64,000 nucleotides of DNA from Druceiella hillmani (Eukaryota; Arthropoda; Insecta; Lepidoptera; Hepialidae), in contig JAYKKI010000038.1 in the NCBI GenBank assembly GCA_039881145.1, forward strand, positions 899,001 through 963,000. Reading direction: 5' to 3'. The notes beneath the pieces were generated by a model. It was given only the letters and a program-made list of their open reading frames with translations. It was not told the DNA's origin and did not search any database. A program made the translations under genes and the position numbers. Below, in pieces: positions 25,838 through 37,829 of the stretch (positions are counted from its first letter, which is position 1; the number at the start of each line of letters is the position of its first letter).

Positions 25838-26740
25838 CTTCAAATTAATATCCTCTATTAGCCGTGTTTTAGTTTATGATAAGAACCGTACCTTAATAAC
25901 AGCAGCTATATCATGGCCGTAACCCGATGAAAGTTAATATTTCTCGATTGCTGTGCGTGATCGGTCCTGGCGAAGGTCGAGTCTTAAGAAAATGTTAGTG
26001 CATGTTAATACGGCGATTCGTGGAATGAATTCGCGTATGGAGGATACTAGAGGTTGCTGTGATAGGACTAAGTGATAGCCAAAGTGGACTATGGCGATTG
26101 GTACATACTCGAAACGGTAATTATCGATTATTGGTCTTAATTTGAAACGTAGTTGGTGCCTGACTATTGGATGAATTACGACTTTTATTATTATTATTAT
26201 TATGAAGTGTAACTTGAAACAGTTTGTAATGATTTTCTTTATAAAAATTACAGAAATAACTTTGGTATCTCTCGGTAATGAATGCATAATAAAACCACAG
26301 ACAATTAATTGTATGTTTCATTATATAAACAAAGAAAGACCAGTTTCTGGATGGTGATCATATTATCAGGATTAAAGTTTGGAAGTCGTGCATGAACCCA
26401 GTATGCAACATTAACCTGTTGACTATTTGAGTCGAAATTCTGTTGAAAATATTAACTATCTAGCCATAAATAGCCCTCCAAAAATTAACTATCTAGCCAT
26501 AAAGATTTTCGATGCTTTGGAGTTATTTGCAAAGTGAGTTCTTATTATTTCTTTGAATTGGTCATTTTAGATTGGTTTGTTAATGGAATTGGCTGGTAGT
26601 TGCTCAGTATGATAGCCGTGAACAGTTGAGCAATTACTGAAGAACCAGGTCTCATCCGACTGATTTCACTGTTGGGTGAAAGATTTCTGAACAAGTCACT
26701 GACTGATAATGGCTAAAGGTCAAGCAAGTTCCGGTTGATG
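25838..26740. other. Region downstream of the Gypsy integrase end
   Basis: Somewhat GC-richer than its surroundings. A minus frame at 25934-26287 is open for 117 codons but shows no secure motif. It lies immediately after the Gypsy pol end and is more likely antisense to that element's 3' region than a gene. A (TTA)n run occurs at 26185-26204. A 20-bp perfect duplication lies at 26451-26470 and 26484-26503 (period 33 bp). Confidence 0.45.
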
Positions 26741-27160
26741 ACGAGAACATTTCTGTAATTTTGACCCCGATAGCCAAGGAATATGGTATATTCTTTTGGT
26801 GAAGTATTTTAAATATTGTATATCACTTTGGTTAAATGGCTTATGGGTTTATTTCTGTGGCAAGGTTTGGACCATGAATTGACCTAGATAGGTAAGAAAT
26901 ATGGCTCATTACTTTGGTCAAGTAGTGTATGGGCTTATTCCTGTAGGAAAGGTTGGACTATGAATTAACCCGGATATTTGAGGAATATGGTATGTTACTT
27001 TGGTCAAGTAGTATATGGGCTTGTTCCTGTGGTAAGGGTTGACCTTTGCCACAACAACATTACCCAGATACCTGGTACATTTCTCGGATATCTGGTACAT
27101 TTCTCGGGTTAAGCAATGCATGAGCTTATTTCTGTGGTAAAGGTAGGTGACCAAGGCAGC
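26740..27160. repeat. Degenerate 86-bp tandem repeat
   Basis: Units begin at an ACTTTGGTCAAGTAG-like string at 26825, 26911 and 26997, exactly 86 bp apart. Each holds a TATGGGCTTATTCCTGTGG block followed by AAGGTTGGAC and GAATATGG. A fourth unit starts near 27103. It is shifted about 20 bp by an internal 20-bp duplication (GGTACATTTCTCGG at about 27074 and 27094). A partial unit precedes at about 26740-26824. The minus frame 26918-27205 reads through these units and is not a gene. The array lies between a Gypsy integrase end and a possible Gypsy 3' end near 27530. Confidence 0.8.
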
Positions 27161-27382
27161 CGCTAAGCCAGATAAGTTACAGACTAAATCGGTGATAATC
27201 ACCATTAAGTTGCGCGCTTGGTCTTGGCAAGGCTTGTTATTAGTTATCGGGCTGATTCAGATAAGTTCTAGGGACGACTTTGACTGAAGGCCTTCCTAAG
27301 GATAGGTAATTTTGAAGAAACTGATCGATTAACCATTCCTTTCATAAACCTTTTCCTAAAACGTCAAGATGACAATTATGTC

Positions 27383-27600
27383 ATGGGTTTTGCTGATTAT
27401 GTAGAACCGATCACTCTGTATGAGCAAAGCTCGGAAATCATGATCACTTATCTACCCTTAAGGTGTTGTAAAATAATTAAAGCTAATTTCAAAATTTGTA
27501 ATAATTTTACAAACGAAAATGGTGTCTCAAGCCGAGGACGACTTAAATACAGGAAGACCGAATGAAGTCGTATGAAGTAATTACTGGAAAAGAGCCCGAT
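27383..27600 (+). other. Possible 3' end region of the Gypsy element
   Basis: The string CAAGCCGAGGACGACTT at 27529-27545 resembles the pre-LTR region of some insect Gypsy elements, in which a GCCGAGGACGGC-type sequence precedes the 3' LTR. The plus frame at 27383-27565 crosses it and has no assigned domain. If right, the Gypsy relic spans about 24.6-27.6 kb. The LTRs themselves could not be paired by eye. Confidence 0.3.
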
Positions 27601-30600
27601 ATTTAATAACTGTCGTCTTAGTTTTACTTCGCATTACGTAGTAACAGCTTGCAATGTAAGATGGCCTCACTGAAGTCTTTTCACGTTGAATTATGAAGCA
27701 TTAACGTAGAAAATTACGTTTTATTCATGTGTTCTCGACATTGTTTGCTAAGGATTAATTTATCACCCTTAGTATTTTGCAGTGAATTGAAACGTCCAAT
27801 ACAAATATAATTTAATAAACGTCAAATTACAAATAATTTATTTGGTATTTATTACTCTAATGTTCATAGAATATCACAATAGGAGAAAATAATAAGTCAA
27901 TTTTATGTTTATAATGCCACGTTAAAACTGTCTATGATTGTATTTCAATGAATGTGTATATTTTTTTTCTGTATGGAATATTTTTTTCTTATAATATGAA
28001 ATGCAAATTTATTTACATGCATAAAATATTCCACGTATTAAAAATATGAATTCAATTAAGATATCACTGTTCTCTATAATTTATTATCAGTTGATTTATT
28101 TATACAAATTCAATGTAAATTATGGCTCACAGGCCATGCTTCACAAATTATTAAATTTGCTTATAAACAAGGGGCAGTTTTTGTCAGATAAATATAGTAT
28201 AGAAAATGATTAACAAAAAATATGTATTTATGATTAAGTTGATAAGACGAATATTAATATTAATGTTTAAAATGACACGCTTGCTATAAATAAATCAGAT
28301 AAAACATATTAAAAACAACTCGGTTATTTTAAAGGATCTTGTTATTCCTCATCGTCCAAAATACACCAAAAGGCATTATAGATGTTGACATCGAAGTTTA
28401 ATTGATAACATTGAGTAAAAGAAAGTGAAATAACCCTTGCACATTTTAACTAAATAAAATGGATGCCAATTCCTTTAAGTAAGTAAAAAAATTATAATTT
28501 TTTTCATAGAAGCTGTATATTATCCGTATCGGAGAACATTTTTTTGTTTGGGTATAAATTTATGCAAAATGTTTTGACTGGAAAGACAGGTGTTATGTCA
28601 TAAGTAGTATGCTAGTCTTCACATGCTGGGTAATAATTTCAGCAAACTGAAAAAAAATATTATGAATATGCAAATAAAAACGATCTGTTGGAATTGTCCA
28701 CAATTCGTGGTGCGTGGCCATCAGGCAATGGAACGCATTTGCAAATTTTAAATTATACACACATCTTGACGTCATCAGGAAGACGGTGAAAATGAGTTGT
28801 GTGTTGTGGGTACACGCACAAGTCGCAATGAAACAATAATATATACCACACTGCAATTTGAAATAGCGCCGAAATATTTAGATAACTGAAGATCATCTAG
28901 ATTTTTTATGCATAATGCATTTATTTTCTTTTGAATTGAAATAAAAAAAACATAGTATTTTGATTAATCATATACCATATTTTAGTACTAAATGAATTTG
29001 GATTAAAGGAGATATTTCTCATACCTAATTTTGTAAAGTTAATAAAAAGTTTTTTTAGTAAACTGTTCAAACTATTGCCACTCTGTTGACTAGAGATCAG
29101 TGGTCACAGGGCTGGCCCTGTGACCAAACACTTCTGTGGCAAAACACTTCTTAAGAATGGTGACTATGTTTCGTTTAAAGATGGAGAAATACATCTTAAG
29201 TAGATTATGTGTGTAATCAATGGTAAAGTGACATGGATTATGTATTCAATTAATACAGAGTTTAAATACGGGTGGATTATGTATACAACCAATTCTAATT
29301 TTATATGAAATACAAACGTAATCAATGTTCATCTTTAATGGATTATGTACTCATTATGTAACTGGAAGCAAAAAATGCTTTTCATTTTAATATAAACATA
29401 TTGGTATATTAATTCGCGGCTTTAGATAAGTACTAGACAAGCCGAAGTTAGTGCATGGACGCCAGTTTCATTCTAGATGGACCCAAAATTGTTTTTAGGT
29501 ACAGATTTTGAGCGGCAAAAAATGTGAGTTTACCAACAAACTCCGCTTATTTTTGTAATAACTTGTAGCAAACTTTTAACCCAAATTTTGTGTTTCTAGG
29601 GTAAAAGGGTTGTTACACTTCATATGGCCACTTTGATATACTTATGTATTTAACACACGAGAATGAAAACGTGACACTCCATAATTCTTAAAAGATGGCA
29701 GGGAAATTATTTGAAAGTGTATTTTAATGCATTTTTTTGTGAAGCATACTGAGAGGAAGGAGCAATAGTTTTCGGAAATCTACTTCGAAAGAAAAAATAG
29801 TTTTTCAATTTTTATTTTAACATTTCATGTTGTAATTTAACATTTGAAAACCCGGGTGCAGTATTGCTTTTATTTTCGAACTAATTAATGATCAATGGAC
29901 AGTCACTAGTAAGGATTCACATTTAGATTATACGCAGATCAGAAAATGGATTCACGTGTGCCTATTTCCTGAACTGTATCCATTTTATGATGTTTCGCTA
30001 AATACTGAAATAAACAACACGATTTTATTAAGTAGATAGTAAATATTTTCAGTTTAAAGGCGATATATTAATCAGTCTTGTATCGTTTATTAAAAACAGA
30101 TTCGGTGGTAGAGCATAGGTCATAGAGTTTTTGCTCTTAGATTATATTCACAACCACATGTGAAAAAATTATTATTAAATGTGTTTTTTCTTGATAACTT
30201 TTAATCGGCAAGGATCGTTTAGTCGATATCATGTTAGTATTTAATATTATTTAACTTATCCTCGTGTTATTAAGAAAGGAAAAATGCAATTGACATGTAG
30301 TTTCACATATTTCGCTTATTTTATTTGACAATTAATGAAATTAAAGGTAAATTGTTACGTAAAATAAAGAATTCATTAATTGATAGCTTTAAGCCAAAGG
30401 AAATAACATCGTATATTTTTCAGTGAAAAAATAATTTATGTAAATAAAGGACACCAAGAGAAGTACTTGTAAATATTAGAATAAAGAATTATTAATTTGT
30501 AATATTTATTTACCAAAGAAATAAATTTTGACCATTTTAATAAATACAAGCAATGTTATTAACTATTAATAACAAAAAGTTACAAAACTAGTTAATCGAG

Positions 30601-30933
30601 ACTGTAACAGCGGGATATGTTGTCCAATTAACTTAGTTTGTGCTTTATGTTTTCGAAGTGTAATCAGTGTATTTTTATTATTTAAACTTGATCACTTGGT
30701 TTCTATATCACATTTTATTATCCAATATGCTCCTCGATACGTATCAAAATTAAATTTGATTAATGAATATCTAATTAGTCAATCATCCGTAAGTCAACAT
30801 ATTTATTCTCATTGCATAAAATGGATAATTTTTCCGATTATTAGTTTGACGGAAAAAAGATTGAACTTAAGTAACCTAATTATTAATTAACAATCGAATT
30901 AAAAAGTGCAAGGTTTTTAAAAGTAAAAGATCT
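27601..30933. other. AT-rich spacer
   Basis: No recognisable gene. Contains a perfect 24-nt palindrome at 29102-29125. TGGATTATGTA occurs three times at 29252-29365, suggesting a degenerate tandem repeat. The minus frame at 28593-28856 and the plus frame at 30696-30890 have no recognisable motif. Confidence 0.5.
29102..29125. repeat. Perfect 24-nt palindrome
   Basis: GGTCACAGGGC, two-base centre TG, then GCCCTGTGACC. It is GC-rich in an AT-rich setting and followed by two copies of AAACACTTCT at 29126 and 29142. Could be a transposon end or a factor-binding palindrome. Confidence 0.8.
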
Positions 30934-31129
30934 ATCTTTGCTAATAGCCCACCTGAAGATGTTGTAATGCAACGAAACCTAGGTTGTGGTAAAGAACTTA
31001 AAGAAAGTAGAAATAATACTAACTACATCACGTAGTTTCATTTAATTGTGAATAATGAATTTCTACAAAATTAACGCAAAATATATTCAATTTATAATAC
31101 TATATCACGTAGTTTCATTTAATTTTGAA
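30934..31129 (+). mobile_element. Foldback element, copy 3 (right half only)
   Basis: Starts at the family's centre (ATCTTTGCTAATAGCCC) and continues through CACCTGAAGATGTTG, AACCTAGGTTGTGG and TACATCACGTAGTTTCATTT to ATATATTCAAT at about 31091. The left arm is absent. A second truncated piece of the arm end (TATCACGTAGTTTCATTT) follows at 31099-31129, so the outer end is partly duplicated. Confidence 0.82.
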
Positions 31130-31327
31130 GTAAAAGGTCAATAAACATATCTCGTACTTTAGTCGTTAAAAATAGTCCCCTTATAAATACTCCGGCACTG
31201 TTTTTTTCGCAGCGGAAATAAAAAGATGAAAACTTCTAAAATTTTAAAGAAATTAAATCGGTGACCGATGGTGAAGTCAAACATGCTCAATTTATTTTTT
31301 TTCCAACTACTTATTATAGAAAGAGAA

Positions 31328-32725
31328 TTCATCATCATCATTAGTAGCTCGACAATCCTTGGTGGACCCCGGCCTTCTCAAGCAGACTGTTCCAAGTCCT
31401 CCTTCTGGGCCCCACGGTTTTCTAGTTTGTTATGTTGAAAGCGTCGAAAATACTCTGTAGGTAGTCCACTCATCCTAATACGAGTCTTTCTCGTCCTCTT
31501 GAACCAGTTGGTTTGGACAGAAAATTTCGTTTTGTCATTCTATCTTCCTTCATTCTAATTACATGGTCGGCCCACTTCGTACTTAGAATTTTTATAAATG
31601 TTATTATATCTGATTCTTTAAATAAGCGATAAAGTTCGGTACTAGTTCTCTTTTTCCAAAACCCATTGTTAAAAAACCAACCAAAGATGGATCTGAGGAT
31701 TTTCGTTCGAAAATTGCAAGGGTTTTTTCACCAGTTTGAGACAATGTCCACGTTTCAGATGCACATATAAGTACTGATCTGATTAAACTTTTATATAACA
31801 GTAGTTTAGAGTCTCTTCCGATATTATTGGATTTTAGAAATTTTCTTAGTCCATGAAAGCATGTTGGCTGGAATTGTTCATCTCCTCCGTTCTGGAGCCA
31901 ATCATTGCCAGTGTTGATTTCAGATTTAAGGTAGATGAAGGAATTCACCCTTTCAAATTTGTAATCACCGATTTTAACATGCACGGAGGAGTCAGAGTGG
32001 TCACAAATTGCATGTTTTTGGTTTTGGTCTGGTTTAATGAGAGGTACATTTTTTGGCCTCTCTTCTAGTGCTAGAAATACCTGTTTGAAGTCTTTTTGAA
32101 TTCTAGCAATAATTTCAATATCATTGGCGTATGCTATAATAAGTACAGATTTATAGGAGATCGTGCCTCTTGTGTTGATTTTGGAATCTCTAATAATCTT
32201 CTTAAGATAAACGTTTGCTATTTTGACTGGTTCAGAGAGTCTTTCTTGAATTTTAACTCTCATTTTCGTGTCAGTTAGAGTGAGGAAAATCAACATAACC
32301 AATTTATTATGAATGTTGAATTCATTCATATCAATTCATCCTTGGTTAGACGTTCTATCTTCATACAGTTAAAGAAGTGATATGTATTAATTTGGAATTC
32401 TCTTGTTTTCTTTAAGATTTTCCGGAAGTTAAAAATTTGCTCAATTGTGGATCTGTCTCTTTTGAATCCACGCTGGTTCCACTTTTTGCGATAAAAAAAA
32501 GTCTATTGAAATGTATGTTTGAAAGTATTTTGTACGTGTTACATAGAACACTGAGTTCTCCGTAGTTGGAATAGTCAAGAACATCTCCTTTTTTATGTAT
32601 AGGATAGATTGCATTAAGCTTCCAATCTTGGGGAAGTGTCTCGGAGCTCCACATACAACCTCATCCAGCGCTGTTGGTGCAATGAAGTTGTGCAATGGTG
32701 CAATGATTGTTGCTTTAAGCATATA
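31328..32725 (-). pseudogene. Decayed RTE-type non-LTR retrotransposon (reverse transcriptase and 3' end)
   Basis: Read on the minus strand from 32725 downward across at least three frames. LPQDWKLNAIYPIHKKGDVL is the conserved P-x-DW...IPIHKKGD region, and NTYKILSN follows. Next comes GFKRDRSTIEQIFNFRKI, corresponding to G..RSTxDQIFxLRQI. The palm core reads AYANDIEIIAR, so the first catalytic Asp of YADD is Asn. Then follow FIYLKSEINT (FIYLGS..T), LYKSLIRSVLICASETWTL and FERK. The tail encodes a final EKAGVHQGLSSY before TAA at 31341-31343, then (GAT)n, an RTE-style 3' microsatellite, at 31328-31340. The endonuclease half is missing. The longest surviving frame is 31604-32329. Frameshifts and the YAND change make it dead. 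Confidence 0.82.
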
Positions 32726-34106
32726 TGACCATTCTTTGATGTCATTGTTTCAGCAGGCGCTATTTCATTATAACGTTTTAAGCTGTCCAATAATCTTCTT
32801 CTACATTATCTTCAGTTTCCGAACAAGATTATTTACCGTCTGATACATATTCCAGCATTATTTCAATTTCACTATCTGTAATTTTTACGAAATAATAGCT
32901 CTACAAGTTCAAGCAACGCGACGCGTAGTTGTAACTGACGATATTAACACCTAATGTTTATAATAATAGTGACTATATGTCAGCAAAATAAAATAAAAAT
33001 TATTCGGAAAGTAATATGATCCTATAAACAAAACATAACAATATATTGTTGTAGCCATGCTACTATTCACACTTGTGGACATATTTGACCCGAAGACCAT
33101 TAAAGTAAAAATAGTCTAAAGATAGACAAATATTGATAGTTTTTACCAACTTTTTTCAATAAAATCCTTTTTAAATAGATTTATTAAATGTTATAAAAGA
33201 ATAATTCCAAAAAATATTTAATTATTGAGAAAATTATATTTTTGTGACAAGATGGGTCGAAATTGACCCGAAAACCGTATACAGGTTAAATGTTTTTTTT
33301 AAATTTGACGAATATAAACAATTGACTAGTAAATACGTGTTTATACCTGACAAACTGGAGGTTGGGACAGGTTGAGATATAGCGACCATTTTTTTTTCAT
33401 ATTCTTTACGTCGTTATCTTTCAAATTACATTTGATTTACTTAAAAAAACAAGTGACGGAATTTATTTGCAAAAAATTAAATACATTTCCGGCATTTATC
33501 GTGGCCACATAATGCTAGGTAACCCGGTAGTAATACAATATATTGTTAGTATATTTGACAATATATTGTTAGTATATCACAAAAGATATCAGTGTAAAAT
33601 TTTGCGACCGGAACTCATGCGAGAAATGTTTAGTTTTAATTATTTTGAGGTACATGATCTATCCAAGTGAATTGTTTCCTTTTTTCACTCGTCACTTTCA
33701 CCATGGGGGTCTAGCATTGTCATTTTGCTTGACTATGGTTGTCAAAGAGACTTTTTCACTTCTTCTCCAAGACATGAAATTGTTTATTCTCTTATTGTGT
33801 AATCGTTTGAGAGTAGCTCTACCAAATAACGTAAATTTCACCTAGCATCTATTTCAATAAGAATTTTTAATTTTTTTTTCAATTTAATGTAGTAGGTTTG
33901 CATGGCAAAGGATTATCAGATATTTTATCCTTTGAAACTTTGAAATCAATACTTAGCTGTCTGACAGGATATTACACCTTCACCCATAGTGGTGTAAATA
34001 TCTTTATTGCTTCGGTCCCTCTTAGTACTACGCACAATTTATGAAGCGAGAGGGCTTTCGCTGTTAATCATATTCTTGAAAGGGAATACCTAGTAATATA
34101 TAGTAT

Positions 34107-34145
34107 CGGTATTATTTAAATGATGACGTCATCTAATAAATACCG
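34107..34145. repeat. Imperfect 39-nt palindrome with a TGACGTCA core
   Basis: CGGTATT and AATACCG flank a perfect 12-bp core, GATGACGTCATC. The core includes the full bZIP (CRE) consensus TGACGTCA. With no gene nearby, a regulatory role is only a possibility; a transposon end is as likely. Confidence 0.55.
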
Positions 34146-34499
34146 AAAATCATGTTTTCACTTAGTATAACTTTTTTCTCAATATATAGACGAAATTTTG
34201 TGAGAAAATTTAAATTAAACGAAAATAAATTGTTCACCTATCCATAATCTGTTTAAAATGTATGACTATACCTTTAGTAGTGTTTGAATTAAATCGTTTC
34301 GTACGGAGAAAAATATAGAGTTGTGGAGATTCCTTTAAACCCAACATTAAGGCGAATCTTATGGTTTGTCTTAATAATGGAAAATGCAAACAGAACAAGT
34401 AATTATGAGCCAAAAAATTGCTATTAACAGAGAATTATTTTCTATGATTCCATTTTATTACCAATATTATGTATGTAAAAAAAAAAATAATTCGCCAAT

Positions 34500-34503
<4 letters not shown>

Positions 34504-34565
<62 letters not shown>

Positions 34566-34570
34566 TATCT
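34504..34570. repeat. (TA)n microsatellite
   Basis: Long TA run; spurious Tyr-Ile frames arise from it on both strands (34384-34587 and 34442-34654). Confidence 0.95.
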
Positions 34571-35641
34571 TTTTTCAATATCGTTAAATACTGCATTTGA
34601 CGTATTTAATAGTATAGAGTCTAGAGAACAGAATGAAAATACCATTACAAACAAATTAAAAAAATATATAACGATAGTATGAAGTGTGATATGTCTTTAT
34701 TATACACTCCGTACTCAAAAGACGATCATTGTTACATAACGTATAAATAAAATATGATTATTGCACAAATTTTGTACATTTCGTTTTATTTCGCATGATT
34801 AGGGTTTACCCGAATCGAGTGAAGGAGCTAGAGTGATCAAGTATTCGTCACATTATTTAATTTAAATCTTAAATTTTCGTTAGATTCAATATTTACATGG
34901 AGATAATTTGTTTAATTCAATATATTGAATGAATATAATACCGTAAAAGTAATTATATTATGGTACCCCTATTTGTAACGATGTACTCAATTCAATGTTT
35001 GCATGGGCATTGCTATTTCCATTTTATATTTATGTTTTATTCTCAAATACTCAATTGCTAACTCAACAGAAGATGGACTCTCTTCACATATGTAGCATAT
35101 GTAGCAGAGATGATTGAGAAGTTCTTCTAGTGTTTCAGAAATCGCTGGAAAAAAGTAGTATAAAAACAGATGCCCACCCAATATTATGCTTAAACATCGT
35201 GTTAGGTAGTGTTTATTGTATAAATATGGGATATTTGCAATGATATCAAGTATTCAGCTACGGAAGTTATCAAGATTGTGACAAAGAGATAAGTATAAAA
35301 CTAAATCTTTGACACTTTTCCATTTGAGGGGCATCAAAGATTCCGTTTTTTAGTAGAAAATTATTTTTAAACTGTGTATTTGCATTCTACCCATAGAAAT
35401 CTCTTACAACGGTATTCTAAGAAATCTACTTTTTGTAATAATTTTTGCAAATATAAGTTTTATCGTTTAAATGAAATGTTATATAATTAAAAATATGGTT
35501 TTTAGTGCTTGGTTTAAAAAATACATATTTTTTGGAAGTTCCAAATCCAAATCATATTTCATTTAGAAGTTAGAAACATATGACTTCACGGATATTTCAT
35601 CACTTGGTACGAATTTCTAAACATTGTAAATTTTTAGCATA

Positions 35642-35643
<2 letters not shown>

Positions 35644-35730
<87 letters not shown>

Positions 35731-35751
35731 TATATATATATATGTATATAT
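35644..35751. repeat. (TA)n microsatellite
   Basis: More than 100 bp of TA with two TG and one AA interruptions. Confidence 0.95.
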
Positions 35752-36905
35752 TACAGTATAATGACATAATGAATAGTGACATCTATTGGAAATCTATGCT
35801 AAAAAAATTTAAAAAAAAATTGATCTATTGAGAAAAAAAATGGCGCTAGTAGAATACAATAGAATCAGATGTATCAAGTTTTTAATTAAACTTTCATAAA
35901 AACAAGTTTAAAAAATACATTGATTTAAATATTCTATGTACAATTATTAGAATACATACCCACGTGTCGTTCATTGTCCATGCATTTAATATTTATATCT
36001 ATGATTGTAGTATTATACATTTATAAATATTATTTATTACATGATTGACAGCTTGCTATAGATTTTCAATAAAAGGTTATGAATTCTGATAATTATAATA
36101 ATGACAACAAAATCATAATACTGAACTAAAAAAGGCTATTCTGCCTAGAGAAGTATTCATTACTGAAAACAAGCCGTGAAATTAGATTTTAACCTCATTA
36201 TAACTTCCCGATAGAATACAATATAAAAATTGACATGAGATATAAATCTGCTTCAAAAGTTGAAATAAAATGTTTCAATACTCGTCTGAAATTGTATTTT
36301 TTTGATAAAAAATAGGTATTCTTTGAAAGAGGTATTGCTCTTTATTTCCATAGAGCCTGTTGTTATATGAAATAAAAATTCGAACTGTATTTTCATTATT
36401 AACACACCATGTTTATTTTTGCACTTATCATGGTTTTCTAAAGTATTTTTTATTTGATTTGTAGCATTGCACGAGCAACATTTGAACAAAAAATTACGCT
36501 AATTTCTTTTTTATAAAGCTTTTACCTTTATAGAAAAATTCATATACGTAGTAATAAAATTCCAGCGCTTCTCCGTTTTCCATGTAAGTAAATGAACCTC
36601 AGAGAAACTGAATTTAGTATTTAAATTTTCGAAATCAAGTTTTCTTTTAAACTAAAACGACTACTGCGTAATCAAAACTCGACAATGCAAAAATGGTATG
36701 TAAAATTGGAAAACACTTGATAGCGAACAACACAATTTTGAGCGTTTTTATTTTGGCTTCATAGATGCCAGTTAAAAATTTACCAAAGAGATTGCATCAA
36801 TTTTGTAAATAATTAAACTATACATATTATAGATTACCTGCATTGATTATTATCGGAAATTTTGCATTTTCAATTTGATTGGAAAGGCCAAATTTATTTA
36901 CTATG

Positions 36906-36909
<4 letters not shown>

Positions 36910-36966
<57 letters not shown>

Positions 36967-36976
36967 GTGTGTGTGT
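36910..36976. repeat. Compound (TA)n(TG)n microsatellite
   Basis: About 40 bp of TA passing into about 26 bp of TG; the same TA-to-TG arrangement is seen at 293-370. Confidence 0.95.
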
Positions 36977-37338
36977 TATTGCAAATTTCCGATAACTATT
37001 ATTTTAAACTTTATAACGTACCTTTTTTAGTTCATTTTATATAGTGGGGACATCGATGTTTATATATAGAATTTGCATTAAACTCAACAGATTCCGTATA
37101 ATAATGGTAAGTCACAGTTTAAAGCTAAATACCCATTCCCAAGTAAAAAAGTAGAAACTTTTAAAAACTTTAAATATTATAGAATGCAGCGTAAAAGTTT
37201 CCCCTAGTATTAAAATTACTTCTTATTGGGACGTTCCGGGCTCAGTAAGTGATAATTACTTTTTTAATGAATGAATTTTATTCAAGTGTTTATGTTAATA
37301 ATAATGCATTGCAAGGTATATTTCATTAGTATCGTTTA

Positions 37339-37357
37339 ATATATATATATATATATA

Positions 37358-37453
<96 letters not shown>
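37339..37453. repeat. (TA)n microsatellite with regular TG breaks
   Basis: TA blocks separated by single TG or ACATA units at several places. Confidence 0.95.
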
Positions 37454-37829
37454 AATTAATTATATAATGGTCCAATAGGTTAATTATAATGAATGAAGTT
37501 GCTATTATATTTATTACGAAAAGTTATACATCCCAAAACGAAATAATATTTTAAAAATGATTTTTAATGACGATGAAAATATTTTCAAAATTCCTCCTGT
37601 TTTATTTCTAGGCCACTACAATTTACATGAAAGTCGAAAAATATATTTGTCAGACAGTTTGAACTTGTCCAAGTTTCACAATATGTTTAACGAATAACAC
37701 CAAAATAACGAAAAATCATACGAAATATACCGTAATTATTTCAATAAAAATTTCAACATGTCCTTACGCTACCTAATGATAGGATACCTGTTCAACTTGG
37801 GAAGATTTTTAACAAGAGAAAAAACATCT

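Larger units (their letters stand above)
32730..37829. other. AT-rich spacer with microsatellites
   Basis: No recognisable gene. Holds a 20-bp duplication (33535-33554 and 33558-33577). Two copies of a TTGACCCGAA-type string lie near 33088 and 33261, possibly a small transposon. An imperfect palindrome sits at 34107-34145. Frames at 33467-33845 and 34987-35181 were read without finding a motif. The long (TA)n tracts are listed separately. Confidence 0.5.

Noticed and set aside
25934..26287. 117-codon minus frame considered as a BEL/Pao integrase zinc-binding region
   Set aside because: Only loose similarity (one HPIV and one SIRE string). It overlaps the region just after a plus-strand Gypsy integrase end, so an antisense chance frame is more likely.
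26918..27205. 95-codon minus frame with repeated peptide phrases
   Set aside because: The repetition comes from the underlying 86-bp tandem DNA repeat; no domain is present.
31853..32278. Plus-strand frames of 71 and 60 codons
   Set aside because: They are antisense shadows of the RTE reverse transcriptase read on the minus strand.
35600..35782. Open frames rich in Tyr-Ile or Ile-Tyr (also 3201-3392, 34384-34654, 36862-37044, 49892-50095, 52307-52498, 59430-59654)
   Set aside because: They are translations of (TA)n microsatellites; the frame is open only because TA repeats contain no stop in that phase.
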